Source of the DNA: Adenophora triphylla var. japonica
Taxonomy: Eukaryota > Streptophyta > Magnoliopsida > Asterales > Campanulaceae
NCBI GenBank assembly: GCA_022495995.1
Contig: JAFEMH010001350.1
Location: 124,001 to 188,000 of the forward strand
Direction: 5' to 3'
DNA: 64,000 nucleotides
Made by a program: the position numbers and the translations under genes
The notes under the pieces: model-generated
Database searches by the model: none
Seen by the model: the letters and a program-made list of their open reading frames with translations, nothing else
Told to the model about the DNA's origin: nothing
Shown here: positions 12,978 through 24,284 of the stretch, piece by piece
Numbering within the stretch: position 1 is the first letter of the stretch
Layout of the letters: each line of letters begins with the position of its first letter

Positions 12978-14267
12978 GGCTCCGTTTGTTTCACCGTAAA
13001 ACATTTTTCGGAAAATGTTTTCCGGAAAATAACCTGTTTTACGGTGTTTGGTTAGCCCCCGAAAAATGTTTTCCGGAAAATAACTCGTTTTCCGCTGTTT
13101 GGTTGCCTAAGTAAAACGTTTTCCGGAAAACATTTTACGCCCTTCCTAAGTAAAACGACCTACTGACCTTGTCCTAAGTAAAACATTTTCCGAAAAATGA
13201 AGGCCTTAATGTACAACTCATATTACGCCCGATACAACCACCCCCTGCCAACCCCACCCCCCACCCCCCCCACCCCCAATTTTTTTTTTTTGTAATCGCC
13301 CCCCTACCCCCTGCCTACCCCACCCCCACCCACCCCCAATTTTTTTTTGTAATCGCCCCCTTACCCCCGCCACCCCACCCCCCACCCCCCCCCCAAATTT
13401 TTTTTTTTTTTTGTAATCGCCCCTACCCCTGCCTACCCCACCCCCACCCCCACCCCCCACATTTTTTTTTTTTTTTTGTAATCGCACCCCTACCCCCTGC
13501 CTACCACACCCCCCCACCCACCCCACCCCCACCCCCCCATAAATTTTTTTTTTTGTAATCGCCCTACCCCGCCTACCCCACCCCCACCCCCCCCCCTCCA
13601 ATTTTTTTTTTTGTAATCGCCCCCCCCCCCCTGCCTACCCCACCCCCTGCCTATCCCACCCCACCACCCCCCAAAAAAATTTTTTTTTTTTGAAATGCTT
13701 TCTACCCCACTGCTTACCCCCACCCACCCCCAAATTTTTTTTTTTTTTTTTTTTTGTAATCGCCCACCCTACCCCCAAAAATTTTTTTTTTTGGGGGTGG
13801 TGGGGGTAAGGCAGGGGTGAAAGCGATTACAAAAAAAAATTTTTTTTGGGGGTGGGGGGTAGGCAGGGGTAGGGGGCGATTACAAAAAATTTTTTTTTTT
13901 TTTGGGGGGTGGGGTGGGTGGGGGGTAGGCAGGGGTAGGGCGATTACAAAAAAAAATTTTTTTTTTGGGGGGGGGTAGGCAGGGGGTAGGGGGCGATTAC
14001 AAAAAATTTTTTTTTTTGGGGGTGGGGGGGGGGTAGGGGGGGTGATTACAAAAAAAAAAAAATTGGGGGGGGGGGTGGGGGGTGGGGTAGGTCACCTTGT
14101 GAAATATGAGTCGTTTTACCAAACACCCGAAAACATTTTACACCCTTCCTCCGTAAAACATTTTACGCTCTACCTCCGTAAAACATTTTACAGGAAAACA
14201 TTTTACAGGAAAACATTTTTCAGAAAACGTTTTCCGAAAAATATTTTACGTCGAAACAAACGGAGCC
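12978..14267. mobile_element. Harbinger/Tourist-like non-autonomous element
   Basis: The termini GGCTCCGTTTGTTTC and GAAACAAACGGAGCC are perfect 15-bp inverted repeats and continue imperfectly (CGTAAAACATTTTT-like). The flanking trinucleotide TTA occurs at 12975-12977 and 14268-14270, the usual PIF/Harbinger duplication. Subterminal zones carry many copies of TTTTCCGGAAAA and CGTAAAACATTTT words. There is no transposase. The centre is the unusual array described at 13226-14090. Confidence 0.8.
13226..14090. repeat. inverted array of poly-C/poly-T then poly-G/poly-A tracts
   Basis: The left arm (to about 13775) repeats a unit of C-rich text (CCCCTGCCTACCCC), a T run of 8-20, and TGTAATCGCC, roughly every 50-65 bp. 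The right arm (from about 13790) is its reverse complement: GGCGATTACA, an A/T run, then long G runs. The two arms could pair as a long hairpin. The left arm gives G-quadruplex-forming runs on the minus strand and the right arm on the plus strand. The glycine-rich minus-strand ORFs here are low-complexity artefacts. Homopolymer lengths are unreliable in any assembly. Confidence 0.85.
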
Positions 14268-14382
14268 TTAGATGCTTGTATAGTTCACAACTGACCAAGT
14301 CTCCTTAATTCGATCAACATGGCAATGCAGTGCATCAAAGCCATCCCTATCTTCTTATGACTCTGGGGTGAAATCTATATTA

Positions 14383-14482
14383 TAAACACGTTTTTTTATT
14401 TTATTTTATTTTATTATTTTTTATTTTATTTTAAAAAAGAAAAAAAAAAATTAAATTAAAAAAAAATTTAAAAACAAAAAAC
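14383..14482. repeat. A/T low-complexity tract
   Basis: TTTTA-type repeats pass into A-rich runs with TTAAA words. Nothing else is seen in this stretch. Confidence 0.9.
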
Positions 14483-14579
14483 GTGGCCTTGGACACGGGC
14501 TTAGACTAGTCAAATGAATAAAGAGGCCCCTAATTTTTTATTTTTAGTGCAAAACTCAAATAAATTTGAGTAGGTATCC

Positions 14580-15053
14580 GGAGAAACGCGTTTCTCCATA
14601 AGTTATGGAGAAACGTGTTTTTTAATATCCAGAACTATCAAATTGAATATTCAGAAACACACAATTGATCATGTCGAGAAACTATAAAATGAGTATCCAG
14701 AAACCTTCAAATGTATATCCAGAAACCATCAAATGAATATCCAGAAACATTCAAAATGAGTTTCCAGAAACCTTCAAAATGAAAATCCAGAAACTTTAAA
14801 CTGGCAATTCAGAAATGTGTTAGGTGCATATCCAGAAGTATGTGAATGTATATCAAAAAATGTGTTAGGTGCATATCCAGAAAATTGCTTATTGAAGGTT
14901 TCTGAATATCCAGAAACCTTCAAATGTATATCCAGAAACCATCAAATGAATATCCAGAAACATTTTGAAGGTTTCTGGATATTCATTTTGAAGGTTTCTG
15001 AATATTAAAAAACCCGTTTCTCCATACAGTAAGGAGAAACATTTCTCCTTAGA
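14580..15053. repeat. short inverted-repeat unit with tandem ATATCCAGAAAC words
   Basis: The left end is the perfect 18-bp palindrome GGAGAAACGCGTTTCTCC followed by ATAAGTTATGGAGAAACG. The right end is an inverted copy (termini about 55 bp with mismatches). Between them about a dozen units of ATATCCAGAAACCTTCAAATG-like text repeat every 20-25 bp. The word is the same ATATCCAG as in the 12112-12437 minisatellite, so both belong to one repeat family. Confidence 0.65.
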
Positions 15054-15062
15054 TTTTACGAA

Positions 15063-17001
15063 TAAATTTGTATGACCAATATATACTCCATGTATATATT
15101 TGCGAAACTCTAATGTTACAAATTAGCTATAACAAAAATTCATTTTTTTTATATAAAAGTGCAACTAGGTGCATAAATAAAAAATGAAATCAATAAAAGA
15201 GAAAAAATACAAAGAATATCCTAACATTTAATCACTAAGAATTACGGAGAAGACAATTAAGTCATTGCAGTAGAATACATCAAACTTCGATAAATCGAAA
15301 TCTCAAATATGACAAAATCAAGATGAACGTGATAGATTTGTTTCTACCCATTCAAATGACATACTTTTAGACTTGTTTAATGCAAAATCTTGGATGTTTT
15401 AATAGATTTTTGAAGTGTTTATAAGTATAGAAAATGAAAGGAAAAGTGCATGGATTATAGAATTGAAGAGTGCAAAAGGAATGAAAAAAATCGGAGCAGA
15501 AATAAAAGAAAGAAAGAAGGAATTTCGAGAAAGATTAAAAGATGTGACCACTGCCTAACCGATTCTATTGGATAGTACTCGTCAATAGCTTTACAACGAT
15601 ATGTGGCACGTCCGGAGTTCGTATGAGAAATTTATAATATTTGCAATACTGAGTCCGTAACGAAAGAGCGACCGCCCACTATAATACGGTGCACCCGCAC
15701 CCATTCAACATAACATTTGGAGATCAATCTGAACACATAGTGGTCGATCGCCGCACCCTTTCAGGGACTTGTTGGGAATTATCAAAATTTCAGGTACTTG
15801 TAAGTAATTATCAAAATTATAGTGACCTGTTAGGAATTAAATTTCAGGTACTATTGTTTTCCTAATTTTGAAATCTTGTTAGCCCCAGTATAAATAGAAA
15901 ACCTCCGGCCATATAATTTTTTATACTTTATTTTAGATTAAATGTTTGTAGCAAGGATCGAAGAGTTTTTATATCTCGTTTAAAGGATTCAATTTTCAGG
16001 TTTTTATGTTATTTAATTTATTTCTTGTGTTCATGATTATGAGGATGAGTAGATAATTTCTTTAATTCATGTATTAGATATAACAATATCGGATCTTTAT
16101 GCTATAATCTATTATTAATGTGGTCAATCTTGTTATAGTTATTCAAAGTATTATTAATTCAAGGTTTTAGGGTTTCAATTTTATGTTAGGATAATTTTGG
16201 CTTTTTTTTTTTTTAACTATTTTGGTATTAATTGAACCAATAACTTGGGTGATTAATACATCGAGCACTACTTTGTTTATTAGATGTAATTGAAATTGAG
16301 GCCGTAATAAAAATTAAAATGATATAGGTTCACATATTTAAGTGATTAATAAGTTATAAGCATGTTATGTGGCCATAATAGAAAGTATAACATAAAGAGA
16401 AAAATAGGATTGCAACCCATAAATGATGACATCGTTATTTACAAAAATAGCATAAAGTGATGTTATTATGAAACTCAATCCATGAATTTCCTTCGTAGTA
16501 ATCTGATCAATCCTTTACTTTAACTTGTTTTTTAATTTAATCTTTTAATTTATGCAATTATTAGTTAGTAATAAATCAAACAAAAGCCCCCTTCATTTAC
16601 TTTCTCACTGCTCTTAATCAAGTTATTTACACTCAAATCTTTATATATTCGACCCTTGCTTTTACGTAATACTACAATGGTAGAATAGTGCAATTGCTAT
16701 ATAATTATTACAAGAGGTGATTTCCTCCATCAGAACAAAACGAACACATTATTACCATAAATCAATTTTTTTTAAGAAGAAAAATCATTAATTATTGTAT
16801 CAAATATCAATATTTTCTATATATCATTCTTTCTAATATATTTTTCTAAATACACATTATGCCAATATCGTTTAACTTTTCTTATTTCTTGAGACTTTAA
16901 TAAACTTAAGTATATTTTCAGTGACTTCAACTTTGAGAAACTTCTTTCAAATTATGCAAGGTCACATACATAGTTAACAAAACATGATAAGCAATGCTAA
17001 T
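15063..17001. other. intergenic sequence, no gene recognised
   Basis: AT-rich DNA with no ORF above about 60 codons. Three imperfect direct repeats of about 30 bp occur at 15768-15852 (GGAATTATCAAAATTTCAGG-type). A TATA-like AGTATAAATAGAAAACC follows at about 15889. These could be remains of a promoter or LTR, but no partner is present. Confidence 0.5.
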
Positions 17002-17006
17002 GTTGG
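17002..17006. repeat. target-site duplication of element B, left copy (GTTGG)
   Basis: GTTGG before the 5' LTR is repeated at 30450-30454 directly after the 3' LTR, which fixes the ends of element B. Confidence 0.93.
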
Positions 17007-17538
17007 TGTTAGGACCTAACTTTGATCAAAGTCTTAGTTAGTTGGTTTTGATAAAGGAATATATATATAGAACAGGGTTTATATCAAAAGAGGAAATCTG
17101 TCATATTCATCTTTCAGTTTATCTGACAGCTGTGAGTCTGACAGTTATGATTCTCTCTTATATATTGGTTACATTCAATCAATAACATGAATCATATTCC
17201 CTCTCTTAGTTATCAAGATCATCAAGTGCATCTCAGTCCTTATTAGAGAACATCTCTGATAGCTAAGCCTTGTTATGATCTGACAGCTATGACTTCATTC
17301 CCTCGACGTGACCATCACTGTCTCATTCTCTCGCTACCACAATCTCAACCAAGATGGAACCCGGATCTTCACGGCTGTCAAGTTCACCATTGAAGACTAT
17401 TGAAGACCATTGAAGACCTTACGGAAGCTCACTCAAGCCAGCCTCATGAAGACCTGCAAGTGGACAAGTGGGGCAAAGACCAGTCAAGGCTCATTAATGA
17501 AGCTGCAACAGCCATATTCCAACGGCTACATTGAAGGG

Positions 17539-17546
17539 TATAAATA
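17539..17546 (+). promoter_or_regulatory. TATA box of element B 5' LTR
   Basis: TATAAATA in the context GAAGGGTATAAATAGAGGAG is kept in all three LTR copies of this family (about 11278 and 29768 for the others). Transcription would start about 30 bp downstream. Confidence 0.8.
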
Positions 17547-17746
17547 GAGGAGTTAATCCTATACACAAAATACTCTTGAAAAATACTCTTTTTCACAGTC
17601 CATAAACCTCTCCCTTACATCCCTACACACAAATCCCTACACACCAATCCCTACCCTTCAAACACTTTTCCAAACCAAAAACCTTCAGCCTGAAACCCCT
17701 GTTTCAACAAAAAACAACCCTAGTGTGTCAATTCACAAATTCCAAA

Positions 17747-17905
17747 TCCTAAGACTATACTTTAGGTGTAGAAATAATTTGTAAACACTCAAGATTGTTT
17801 CTTGAGTGTATTAGTTATTTTTGTAAAATCTTGAGACTGTACTACAAGTTGTAAAAGCACTTAAGACTGTACTTTAAGTGTATCCCTAGTTGACTGTACT
17901 AATTA
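17747..17905 (+). repeat. series of short hairpin words in R/U5
   Basis: Four to five variants of CTTAAGACTGTACTTTAAG follow one another in the presumed R/U5 RNA (AAGACTATACTTTAGG, CAAGATTGTTTCTTGAG, TTGAGACTGTACTACAAG, CTTAAGACTGTACTTTAAG). Each can fold as a small stem-loop. The series is conserved in the other two LTR copies. Confidence 0.7.
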
Positions 17906-18222
17906 GGAAGAGAAAGTTCAAGGAACTTGCCTTATCAATCATTTGTAATTCTTGTTGATTAAGATTATAATAAAATTGATCTCACTTGTCAAGATTGACA
18001 GTGGGGGTGGATGTAGGAGGAGTGAACTCTGAACCACTTTAAATTCCCTGTGTTATTACATTTCTGCAAACACATTCACACACTTGCATTATTTTATTGT
18101 GTTCTTTGTCCTATCATTATTTCAAGCTTCACTTATTCCGCTGCACAATTCAACTAATATCTGACAGCTAAGTCAAACCATAGCTGTCTGATCATCTGCA
18201 TATCAAACAAGGGCCTTTCAAT

Positions 18223-18234
18223 TGGTATCAAAGC
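18223..18234 (+). other. primer binding site of element B (initiator tRNA-Met)
   Basis: TGGTATCAAAGC lies 2 bp after the LTR. It differs at one base from TGGTATCAGAGC, the complement of the plant initiator tRNA-Met 3' end, which copia elements commonly use. Confidence 0.9.
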
Positions 18235-18289
18235 TTGTCTTCACATTCAAAAGTCTAACAACTTGTGAAGGATCCTCTTCAATCCCACC

Positions 18290-20605
18290 ATGCCTCAACC
18301 AAGGAGAAATAATGAGAAAGACATCCCACACATTGATGACTGTGGATCTTTTGAGATCTATGCATCAAAAATAAAAACATACCTTGATGCAAACAGTATA
18401 TGGAACTGGTATGTTCTAGAGAATGAAGTGTCCTACCCAACTCAAATTTGTATTGATGGAGGACCTAGTAAGATCAAATCCCCAGAAACATGGTCTAAAT
18501 CTGAAAAGCAATTAATCAGTGCAAACTTAAAAGTCAAAAACATTTTTCAAAAGAGTGTAAATGACTCACTAGCACAAGAAATTGCTAAGCAACCAAATGC
18601 CAGATCAGCATGGACTCTCATTCAAACTAAGTTCACTAAACACACCAGTGTCAGGACACAAAATTTGTATAACTTGCTTAGGCAATTAGACAACTTCAAG
18701 TTCTATCCTGGAGAAAAAGTGAGTGCTGCTCAACCAAGGTTTGAAAACCTTGTTAGATCTATTGCTGACCATGGAAAAACCTTTGAACAACAAGATCTCT
18801 GCCTCAAGATATATTCTAATCTCCCACAAGAATATGAAAAGGTAGCATTACCTATTAGAGAAGGATCTGAATGGAGCACAATGACAGTTGAACAGTATTT
18901 TGGAAAGCTTAAAGCTTATGAACTGAAAGGTATGATAAAAATTCAACCAGTTCCTACCATTTCACAAACTTTAGCCTTAACTGCTCAAGAAACTGTCCAC
19001 AAACCAATCACTCACCAAGACATTGAGACTATTGTCAACAATGCCCCTCAAAAGATAAACATCAGCTCCAAACCTGTCAGCAAACAGATCTCTCAAGAAG
19101 ACATTCCAAGTCTCATATCCATGGCTGTCAGAAATGCCATGAAATTTCAAAAGAAATATTTTGACAAAAAATACAACCCTTCCACATCTAATTCTCAACA
19201 AGACAGCTACAAGAAGACAATTGATTGCTTCAACTGTGGAAAGCAAGGACATTACTCATCTGATTGTCCTGAACCAAGGAAATCTAGGGACAATCAGACA
19301 GCTAAGAAATTGACTTACTCAAAAGAGATCATTCACAGTTCCAGGTGCAACTGCTTCAATTGTTCCAAAAATAAAAATGACAAAAACAAGGAGCAAGTTA
19401 TGATAGCTGATTCATCAAAATTCAGTGATGAAGAGTATGTGTCAAGTGATGATTCTGATAATGAAGGAGAAGAGGCCATGCTATGCCTTATAGCTGAAGA
19501 TGAGGAAGAATCAGACAATGAGGAAGAATCAGACCATGAGGAAGAAAAGGAAGCACTTGCTGCTGCAGATGAACTGAAAGAGGTACATGATTTTAACTCT
19601 TTAAATATTGATGGTTTCAAACAATTAGTTTGCACTCTTTTAATTCAAACCAAAAAATAAAAAACTAGCTTTGCTTCACTGGTCAATGAGAACCTTTCCC
19701 AAACCTCAACCATTGACACCCTCACAAAAACCAATTCTGAGCTTGAGAAAGCCTGTCAAGGGCTAAGAGATCAATGCTTCATGCTTAAAAAACAAAACAT
19801 GGATCTGACAGCTGAGACATCCAGTACTCAAGAAAACTGTCAAAGACTCATAATTCTTGAAAAAGAAAATGAGGCTCTTAAAAAGAAAATAGATTCATGG
19901 AACATGTCAAGCAAAGCATTATCCCTTTTCACCTACACCCAAAGACGTCCCAGTGACAAAACAGGGATTGGTGCTGATGATCATACACAAAAGGTGTACA
20001 CTCCTCCCACTGGTGAAAAGGCCATTGAAAAAATGGTTCTAGAAAATCTAAGCTCTGGCAGCTATCAAGTTCAAACCTATCCTGTTCAAACCAAAGGAAA
20101 ATCAAAGGAAATCTTGATTGGTCCTAGTCAGTCAAAGGAAGGACCAAGTAAAATTCAAGGAAGCAAGTATATTTGGGTTCAAAAAGGGGCCAATATACAG
20201 GAAGAAGTCAAACTGCAAAAATGTGCTAGCCAGTCAAGTCCTAACAGACAGCCAAGGCTTGACAGACAGCCAAGGCCTGACAGACAACCAAAATCTTCCA
20301 AACAACAAAGAACCCCAAGGCAACAAAGATTCTATAACAAACATAGATACACCAAACAACAAAAACCTCAATGGCAATACTCAAATGGAAGAAGTCATGC
20401 AAGTCAAAATGACTCTCCCAGATCATCCTATTCAAATAACTTTCAGTTTCAACCCCAATATAACAACCCAAATCACTTCTTCAATCCATCCCAATCCACT
20501 GTCCTTACACCTTACATGATGCAAATCATGTCATATTACCATACCCTAAACCAGTTCTTCAAAAAGGGATCAATGAACAAAGCTAGGGTTCCAAAGAAAA
20601 ACTAA
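18290..20605 (+). pseudogene. gag of element B (one frameshift)
   Basis: The ATG at 18290 is the first after the primer site and opens 456 codons to 19660. The capsid part has the copia features EKQLISANLKVKNI, WTLIQTKF and LRQLDNF. A zinc knuckle CFNCGKQGHYSSDC sits at residues 313-326, followed by an acidic serine-rich stretch. At about 19640 B has one T fewer in a T run than copy A, which shifts the frame. The reading continues in another frame from about 19665 to the stop at 20603-20605. That second part is coiled-coil-like, then Gln/Pro/Arg-rich with three copies of DRQP(R/K). The T-run difference may be a sequencing error, so an intact gag of about 770 codons is possible. Confidence 0.88.
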
Positions 20606-20642
20606 TCCTTTGGACCCAAAAGAATAAAAAGGGGTACCATAA

Positions 20643-23600
20643 AATTTATTTTCTGTTTTGCAGGTACCTAGGAAAGGACTCTGGTATTTAGATAGTGGTT
20701 GTAGTAGACATATGACCTTCAATAAAGACTGGTTGCAACAATATTCCCCTAAAAATGGTCCAAATGTAACCTTTGGTGACAATTCCCAAGCTAAGGTCAA
20801 AGGATCAGGAAATCTTATTACAAAAGATATCATTTTTACAAATGTGTCTTATGTAGAGGGTCTCAAACACAATTTGATTAGCATCAGTCAAATCTGTGAT
20901 AAGGGATATCATGTTGTTTGCACTAAGAATAAATGTTCTGTTAAAGATAAAAGCAATAAAGTCATTCTGACTGGTTCAAGAAAAGGAAATCTCTATTGCT
21001 TAAACTTAGAGATTGTGGAATCCTCAAATGCTCACTGCCTTCTGTCATTTAGTCAATCTGATATGTCATGGCTTTGGCACAAAAGATTGGCTCACCTTAA
21101 CCATAAAACCATCTCCAAGCTTGCAAATTCAAATCTAGTCAGAGGTCTTCCAAAGATCCCATTCAAGAAGGATAAACTTTTCAAAGCATGCCAATGTGGG
21201 AAGCAAAAGAGATCTTCATTCAAGCCCAAGACCAGATTGGACACCTCAAGACCTATTGAACTACTTCATATGGATCTCTTTGGACCCATAAGGACTAGAT
21301 CTTTAGGAGGAAAGAGATACTCCCTAGTTGTGGTTGATGACTACACTAGATTCACTTGGATCATTCTTCTTGAATCCAAAAGTGACACCCTTAGCTGTCT
21401 GACAAAGTTGTTCAATAAAATTCAAAATCAAAAAGGGACATCCATTGTCAAGATCAGATCTGATCATGGAAAAGAATTTGAGAACACAGGAGTAGAAGAA
21501 TATTGTGATTCAAAAGGTATTGATCACAATTTTTCAGCCCCAAGAACACCCCAACAAAATGGTGTTGCTGAAAGGAAGAACAGAACAATTTGTGAGGCAG
21601 CAAGAACAATCTTTGTCGAACACAATCTCCCAAAGTATTTTTGGGGTGAAGGCATCACTCTTTGCTTGTGTATGTTCAAAATAAAACACTAATCAACAAA
21701 TTCCATAAGAAGACTCCATATGAATTATTGAATGACAAAGTTCCTACCATTTCCTACTTTCACAGTTTTGGAAGTAGATGCTTCATTCACAATAATGGCA
21801 AGAACAATTTGGACAAATTTGACTCCAAATGTGATGAAGGAAACTTTATTGGATACTCTAACACAAGCAAAGCTTATAGAGTTTACAACAAAAGAAGATT
21901 TGTTGTGGAAGAATCAATTCATGTTGACTTTGATGAAAACAATGATCAAAGTGTAAGCTGAATTGTGTGATTTTGATGAAGGTTTGGGAAACCTAGATAA
22001 TCTCCTGAAGCATCTCCCATTCTTGATTCAAGCTGTTCTCCATCATGAACAAGATTCATCAAATCTTCCATACATGGTTCCAAGAAATTCATCTCGACGG
22101 CCATCCCGCGCCGCCCCATGACCAATCCCACTCCCATCATCAACCAATCCACCAACCAAGTCAACGGCAATCACTCCCACTACCAATCCAATTGATGAGG
22201 AAGAGAATACTCAAATGAATGGTCATCCCTTGACTAACATCTCCCAAATTTCTTCCTTAGGCGACGACCCAACCCTTAGCTGACAGCCATCCAAATTCTT
22301 CATGTAATCCATCCACTAGCCATCTTCCATCTCCATCCAATAATCCTCTTTCTCCTCCCAAAACCAATGATGAATCCACCATTACTCACATCATTCCACC
22401 CAATAAAGACCTTTACATCAGCCTTCAAATTGATAAAACTCCAGTTCCAGACAACATTCCTTTTCTCATGAGTGCATTCATATCCCAAGTGGAACCAAAG
22501 AAAATAAATGAAGCACTCCAAGATGCTGACTGGATAGAAGCCATGGAAGAAGAATTAGAGCAGTTTGAAAGGAACAAAGTGTGGCAACTTGTTCCTAAAC
22601 CAAGAAACCAAACTGTCATTGGAACAAGATGGATTTTTAGAAATAAGATGAATGAAGAAGGTGTTGTAGTAAGAAACAAAGCTAGACTGGTTGCTCAAGG
22701 ATACAGACAAGAAGAAGGTATTGATTATGATGAGACTTTTGCACCTGTTGCAAGACTTGAAGCTATTAGGCTATTCCTTGCCTATGCTTCATTCAAGAAG
22801 ATGAAAGTATTCCAAATGGATGTCAAGAGTGCATTTCTGAATGGAGTCTTAAATGAAAAGGTTTTTGTGTCTCAACCCCCCTGGTTTTGAGCACCCAAAG
22901 TTTCGATCATGTATACAAATTGGACAAAGCATTGTATGGATTTAAACAAGCACCAAGAGCTTGGTATGATACCCTATCTAGATATCTCCTTGGCAAAGGA
23001 TTTACCAAGGGCCATATTGATAACACTTTGTTTATCAAAAAATATGGAGATGATCAGTTGCTCATCCAAGTCTATGTTGATGACATCATTTTTGGTTCAT
23101 CAAATGAGGACTTGTGCACTGAATTTGGAGATATTATGAAAGACCAGTTTGAAATGAGTATGATTGGTGAGCTTACTTTCTTCTTGGGTCTTCAAGTCAA
23201 GCAAATGAAGGAAGGAATCTTCATTAACCAAGCTAAATACACAAGGGATATGATCAAGAAGTTTGACATACAAACTGCTTCCCCTGCCAAAACCCCCTTG
23301 TCAACCACAACCAAACTCCATGCTGATCCAGATGGTCAAAGTGTAAATCCAACACTTTACAGAAGTTACATTGGATCTCTCCTTTATGTAACAGCTTCAA
23401 GACCTGACATTATGTTTAGTGTCTGTCTCTGTGCTAGATTTCAAGCAAATCCCAAGGAATCTCATCTCTCTGCTGTCAAGAGAATTTTGAGATATCTCAA
23501 AGGAATCCTTGATTTTGGCTTGTGGTATCCCACTGAATCCCCATTCTCTCTAATTGAATTCACTGACTCTGACTATGCTGGGTGCAATCTAGATAGAAAA

Positions 23601-24022
23601 TCCACAAGTGGTGGATGCCAGTTTATTGGATCAAGAATTATTTCATGGTCAAGCAAAAAGCAAACCTCAGTAGCCACCTCAATAGTGAAATTTGAGTATA
23701 TTCTTTGAGGCTTGTGTTGTTCTCAAATTCTCTATCTTAAAAGTCAACTTCAAGACTTTGGAATTGAATTATCCAACATTCCCATCTTACGTGACAACTC
23801 AAGTACTATTGCCATGACGGAAAACCACTGTCCAACACTCAAAAACAAAGCATATTGAGGTCGAGACATCACTTCATCGAGACCATGTTGAAAAAGGGAA
23901 TATCAACCTTGCAAAAGTTTGTCTTTGAGGATAATGTCTCTGATATTCTTACTAAAGCAATGGATGAAAAGAGATTTGAGCTGTTAAGAGCTATGCTTGG
24001 AATGATAAATATGCCAAAATAA
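20643..24022 (+). pseudogene. pol of element B: protease, integrase, RT, RNase H
   Basis: The frame opens after a stop at 20640 without an ATG. Protease: WYLDSGCSRHMTF at about 20688. Integrase has the zinc residues LWHKRLAHL...ACQCGK and a catalytic triad at HMDLFG (D, 21273), RSDHGKEF (D, 21462) and GVAERKN (E, 21570), spaced D-62-D-35-E. RT starts about 22468 with ARLVAQG and the YVDD site at 23073-23084. RNase H has DSDYAGCNLDRKSTSG. The end is ATGCCAAAATAA. Frames break near 21665, 21950, 22880 and 23700, several at CTG/CAG sites, so the element may be less defective than shown. The 22030-22440 linker is Ser/Pro-rich. Confidence 0.9.
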
Positions 24023-24284
24023 AGAGTTGTTCTTTCTAAATAAAAAGGAGGCTTACATAATTCAGGGCAACGCTGTCACAATGAAGCCGACACGGCTATT
24101 CCCTCAAAAACATCCACGATAGCCATCCATGATAGCTATCTATGCAAAAAGTCATGAAAAACAAAAACAAAAAACAAAAACATAAAACAAACCATGAAAT
24201 CCCTCTCTCTTTCATCTGCATTCACTCACCAAAAACTTCCTTAAAACCAAACAATCTCCAGAACCAGCTCTCCTCTTCAAATCT

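Larger units (their letters stand above)
12000..15062. mobile_element. large terminal-inverted-repeat element (class uncertain)
   Basis: The left end reads TCGTAAAATCT then GGAGAGAAACGCATTTCTCC. The reverse complement of the right end (about 15012-15062) reads TCGTAAAATCTAA then GGAGAAATGTTTCTCC, and both continue with ATGGAGAAACGGG. This makes inverted termini of about 55 bp with mismatches. AT-rich flanks (ATAAA on both sides) give only an unsure target duplication. No transposase ORF is present. A copy of the inner terminal motif also occurs at 14580. The class could be Mutator-like or foldback. A Harbinger-like element (12978-14267) is nested inside. Confidence 0.45.
17007..18220 (+). repeat. 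5' LTR of element B
   Basis: 1214 bp, TGTTAGGACC to GGGCCTTTCA. U3 carries several CTGACAGCTATG-type words. A TATA box sits at 17539-17546, so R and U5 cover roughly 17570-18220. The last CA is followed by AT and the primer site. Confidence 0.95.

Noticed and set aside
13218..13723. Glycine-rich minus-strand ORFs of 127 and 77 codons
   Set aside because: They are translations of C-run/T-run repeats; the composition is entirely explained by the array.
14600..15010. CRISPR-like array
   Set aside because: The repeats are only 12-20 bp with 5-10 bp variable parts, imperfect, in a plant transposon context; no array features.
20634..20663. A 30-bp GT...AG intron between gag and pol of element B
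   Set aside because: Far too short for a plant intron, and removing it does not change the frame. A longer spliced interval remains possible and is listed as a finding.
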